Of a stretch of DNA of 64,000 nucleotides, positions 63,206 through 64,000 are shown piece by piece. Location: contig NZ_LWLE01000004.1 of the NCBI RefSeq assembly GCF_001905125.1, forward strand, positions 1 to 64,000. The letters run 5' to 3'. The position numbers were made by a program, and so were the translations under genes. Position 1 is the first letter of the stretch. The number at the start of each line of letters is the position of its first letter. Under the pieces are notes generated by a model. It saw only the letters and a program-made list of their open reading frames with translations. It did no database searches and was not told the DNA's origin. Origin of the DNA: Streptomyces sp. TSRI0281. Lineage in GTDB: Bacteria > Actinomycetota > Actinomycetes > Streptomycetales > Streptomycetaceae.

Positions 63206-63825
63206 GGATGGGCTCCGAAACTCTGCAGCGGAGCCGGGGCGGAGGTGGCGTTGATCAGGTGCTGGACGAGGGTGACCAGCGCGCCCGTGCCCGAGCTGGC
63301 GATCCGGGCGTCGCACAGGACGACCGGCACTTCGGGTCCGAGGTCGAGCGCGGCCCGGACCTCGTCGGGTTCGTAGCGGTAGGCCCCGTCGAACTCGTTG
63401 ACGGCGACGATGAATCCGATGCCGCGCCGCTCGAAGAAGTCGACCGCGGCGAAGCATTCCGCCAGGCGGCGGGTGTCCGCCAGTACGACGGCCCCGAGCG
63501 CGCCTTTGGACAGTTCGTCCCACATGAACCAGAACCGTTCCTGGCCGGGGGTGCCGAACAGATAGAGCACATGCTGATCGGAGAGGGTGATCCGGCCGAA
63601 GTCCATCGCCACGGTGGTGGATGTCTTCGACTCGACGCCTTCGAGGTTGTCGGTCGCCATGCTGACCTGGGTCAGCAGTTCCTCCGTGCTCAGCGGGGCG
63701 ATTTCGCTGACCGCGCCGACGAAGGTCGTCTTGCCGACGCCGAATCCTCCCGCGACCAGGACTTTGAGGGCGACGGGGAAGAACACGGAGGTTCCGGTGC
63801 TGTCAGAGCTGTCGTCGTAGACCAT
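63202..63825 (-). CDS. Conservon Ras-like GTPase (CvnD type)
   Basis: 207 residues from the ATG at 63825. A P-loop GFGVGKTTF, the switch region TTVAMDFGRITLSD, the G3 motif FGTPGQERFWF and an NEFDGA motif in place of the canonical NKxD make it a member of the actinobacterial MglA/Ras-like ATP/GTP-binding family. In conservons it works with a nitrate-sensor-like histidine kinase (CvnA), a roadblock protein (CvnB) and a DUF742 protein (CvnC) as a membrane complex. The DUF742 gene lies just upstream and overlaps its start by 23 bases. The upstream members are beyond the window edge. Confidence 0.92.
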   Translation of the reverse strand: MVYDDSSDSTGTSVFFPVALKVLVAGGFGVGKTTFVGAVSEIAPLSTEELLTQVSMATDNLEGVESKTSTTVAMDFGRITLSDQHVLYLFGTPGQERFWFMWDELSKGALGAVVLADTRRLAECFAAVDFFERRGIGFIVAVNEFDGAYRYEPDEVRAALDLGPEVPVVLCDARIASSGTGALVTLVQHLINATSAPAPLQSFGAHP

Positions 63826-64000
63826 CGAGCACTGCCTCCAGCAGGTGTCGGTCGGTGGGCATGTCATGGAAAGCGGGGGCGTGGGCGGTGACCGCGCCGC
63901 AGTCGACCAGGTCGGAGAGAAGGACCTTGGTGACGACTGCGGGCAGCCGGAGGTGTGCGGCGATCTCGGCGACGGACATCGGGCCGTCGCACAGGCCCAG
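63803..64000 (-). CDS. DUF742 protein (CvnC type), 3' part only
   Basis: The last 65 codons of a gene that begins outside the window, stopping at the TGA at 63803-63805. The sequence has the winged-helix-like DUF742 ending: MSVAEIAAHLRLPAVVTKVL, LVDCGAVTAHAP, and LLEAVLDGLRRQL at the C-terminus. It overlaps the GTPase gene by 23 bases, as is usual in conservons, where it may bridge the GTPase and the roadblock/kinase complex. Confidence 0.9.
   Translation of the reverse strand: MGLCDGPMSVAEIAAHLRLPAVVTKVLLSDLVDCGAVTAHAPAFHDMPTDRHLLEAVLDGLRRQL

Overview
The window is high-GC actinobacterial DNA, almost certainly from a Streptomyces chromosome. The signs are GC-rich third codon positions, frequent GTG and TTG starts, Tat and lipoprotein signals, two LacI-type regulators with sugar-uptake operons, and at the right edge a conservon-type GTPase with a DUF742 partner. 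It has two unlike halves, divided by a tRNA-Pro(GGG) gene at 34479-34552.

Left half (1 to about 34.4 kb) is a mobile defence island. A tyrosine integrase (33150-34370), preceded by a frameshifted excisionase-like gene, reads into the 3' end of the tRNA, so the island appears to be inserted there; its left end is not in the window. Intact cargo, in order: a complete Wadjet type I operon jetABCD (7541-844, minus strand); a TIR-domain protein with a C-terminal zinc ribbon (10894-10295); an unrecognised 468-residue protein (14294-15700) with a degenerate paralogue of identical length at 8008-9414; a coiled-coil CHAT protease (16727-17788); a tightly coupled run of trypsin-co-occurring protein, trypsin/VMAP-type protease, MoxR-like ATPase and a 1103-residue SAV_2336/pseudokinase/NaeI-like fusion (18183-24631); a Septu-like PtuA/PtuB pair (27540-25169); and an XRE-ImmA/IrrE protease with a tRNA-guanine-transglycosylase-like protein (29031-31307). 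Between them lie fragments of ISL3, IS3 and IS110 transposases, a frameshifted DinB/DUF664 gene and a truncated SMC-like ATPase, as expected of a recombining island. The most novel candidate is the 16.7-24.6 kb protease/AAA/NaeI-like locus. Its nuclease domain has lost the catalytic lysine expected of NaeI and its kinase domain looks inactive.

Right half (34.6 kb to the end) looks like ordinary Streptomyces chromosome devoted to carbohydrate use. A two-subunit transketolase (34679-36368) has a MerR/SoxR-like promoter. Next come a secreted ThuA/PQQ-sugar-dehydrogenase fusion and a sugar-phosphate-isomerase-like protein, then a minus-strand NMT1/SsuA-type ABC transporter and a divergent LacI regulator. 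The same 14-bp palindrome lies before the ThuA gene and before the transporter. A second cluster (45365-62468) has an LplABC-type sugar ABC transporter cotranscribed with an M1 peptidase, a secreted beta-helix protein and a Gfo/Idh/MocA oxidoreductase. Divergent from it are a hydroxyacid dehydrogenase, a second LacI regulator, an M60-like metallopeptidase, a family 8 polysaccharide lyase and a DUF2264 protein. The combination suggests use of a glycosaminoglycan or glycoprotein glycan. The window ends in a GAF protein, a CvnD-type GTPase and the 3' part of a DUF742 gene.
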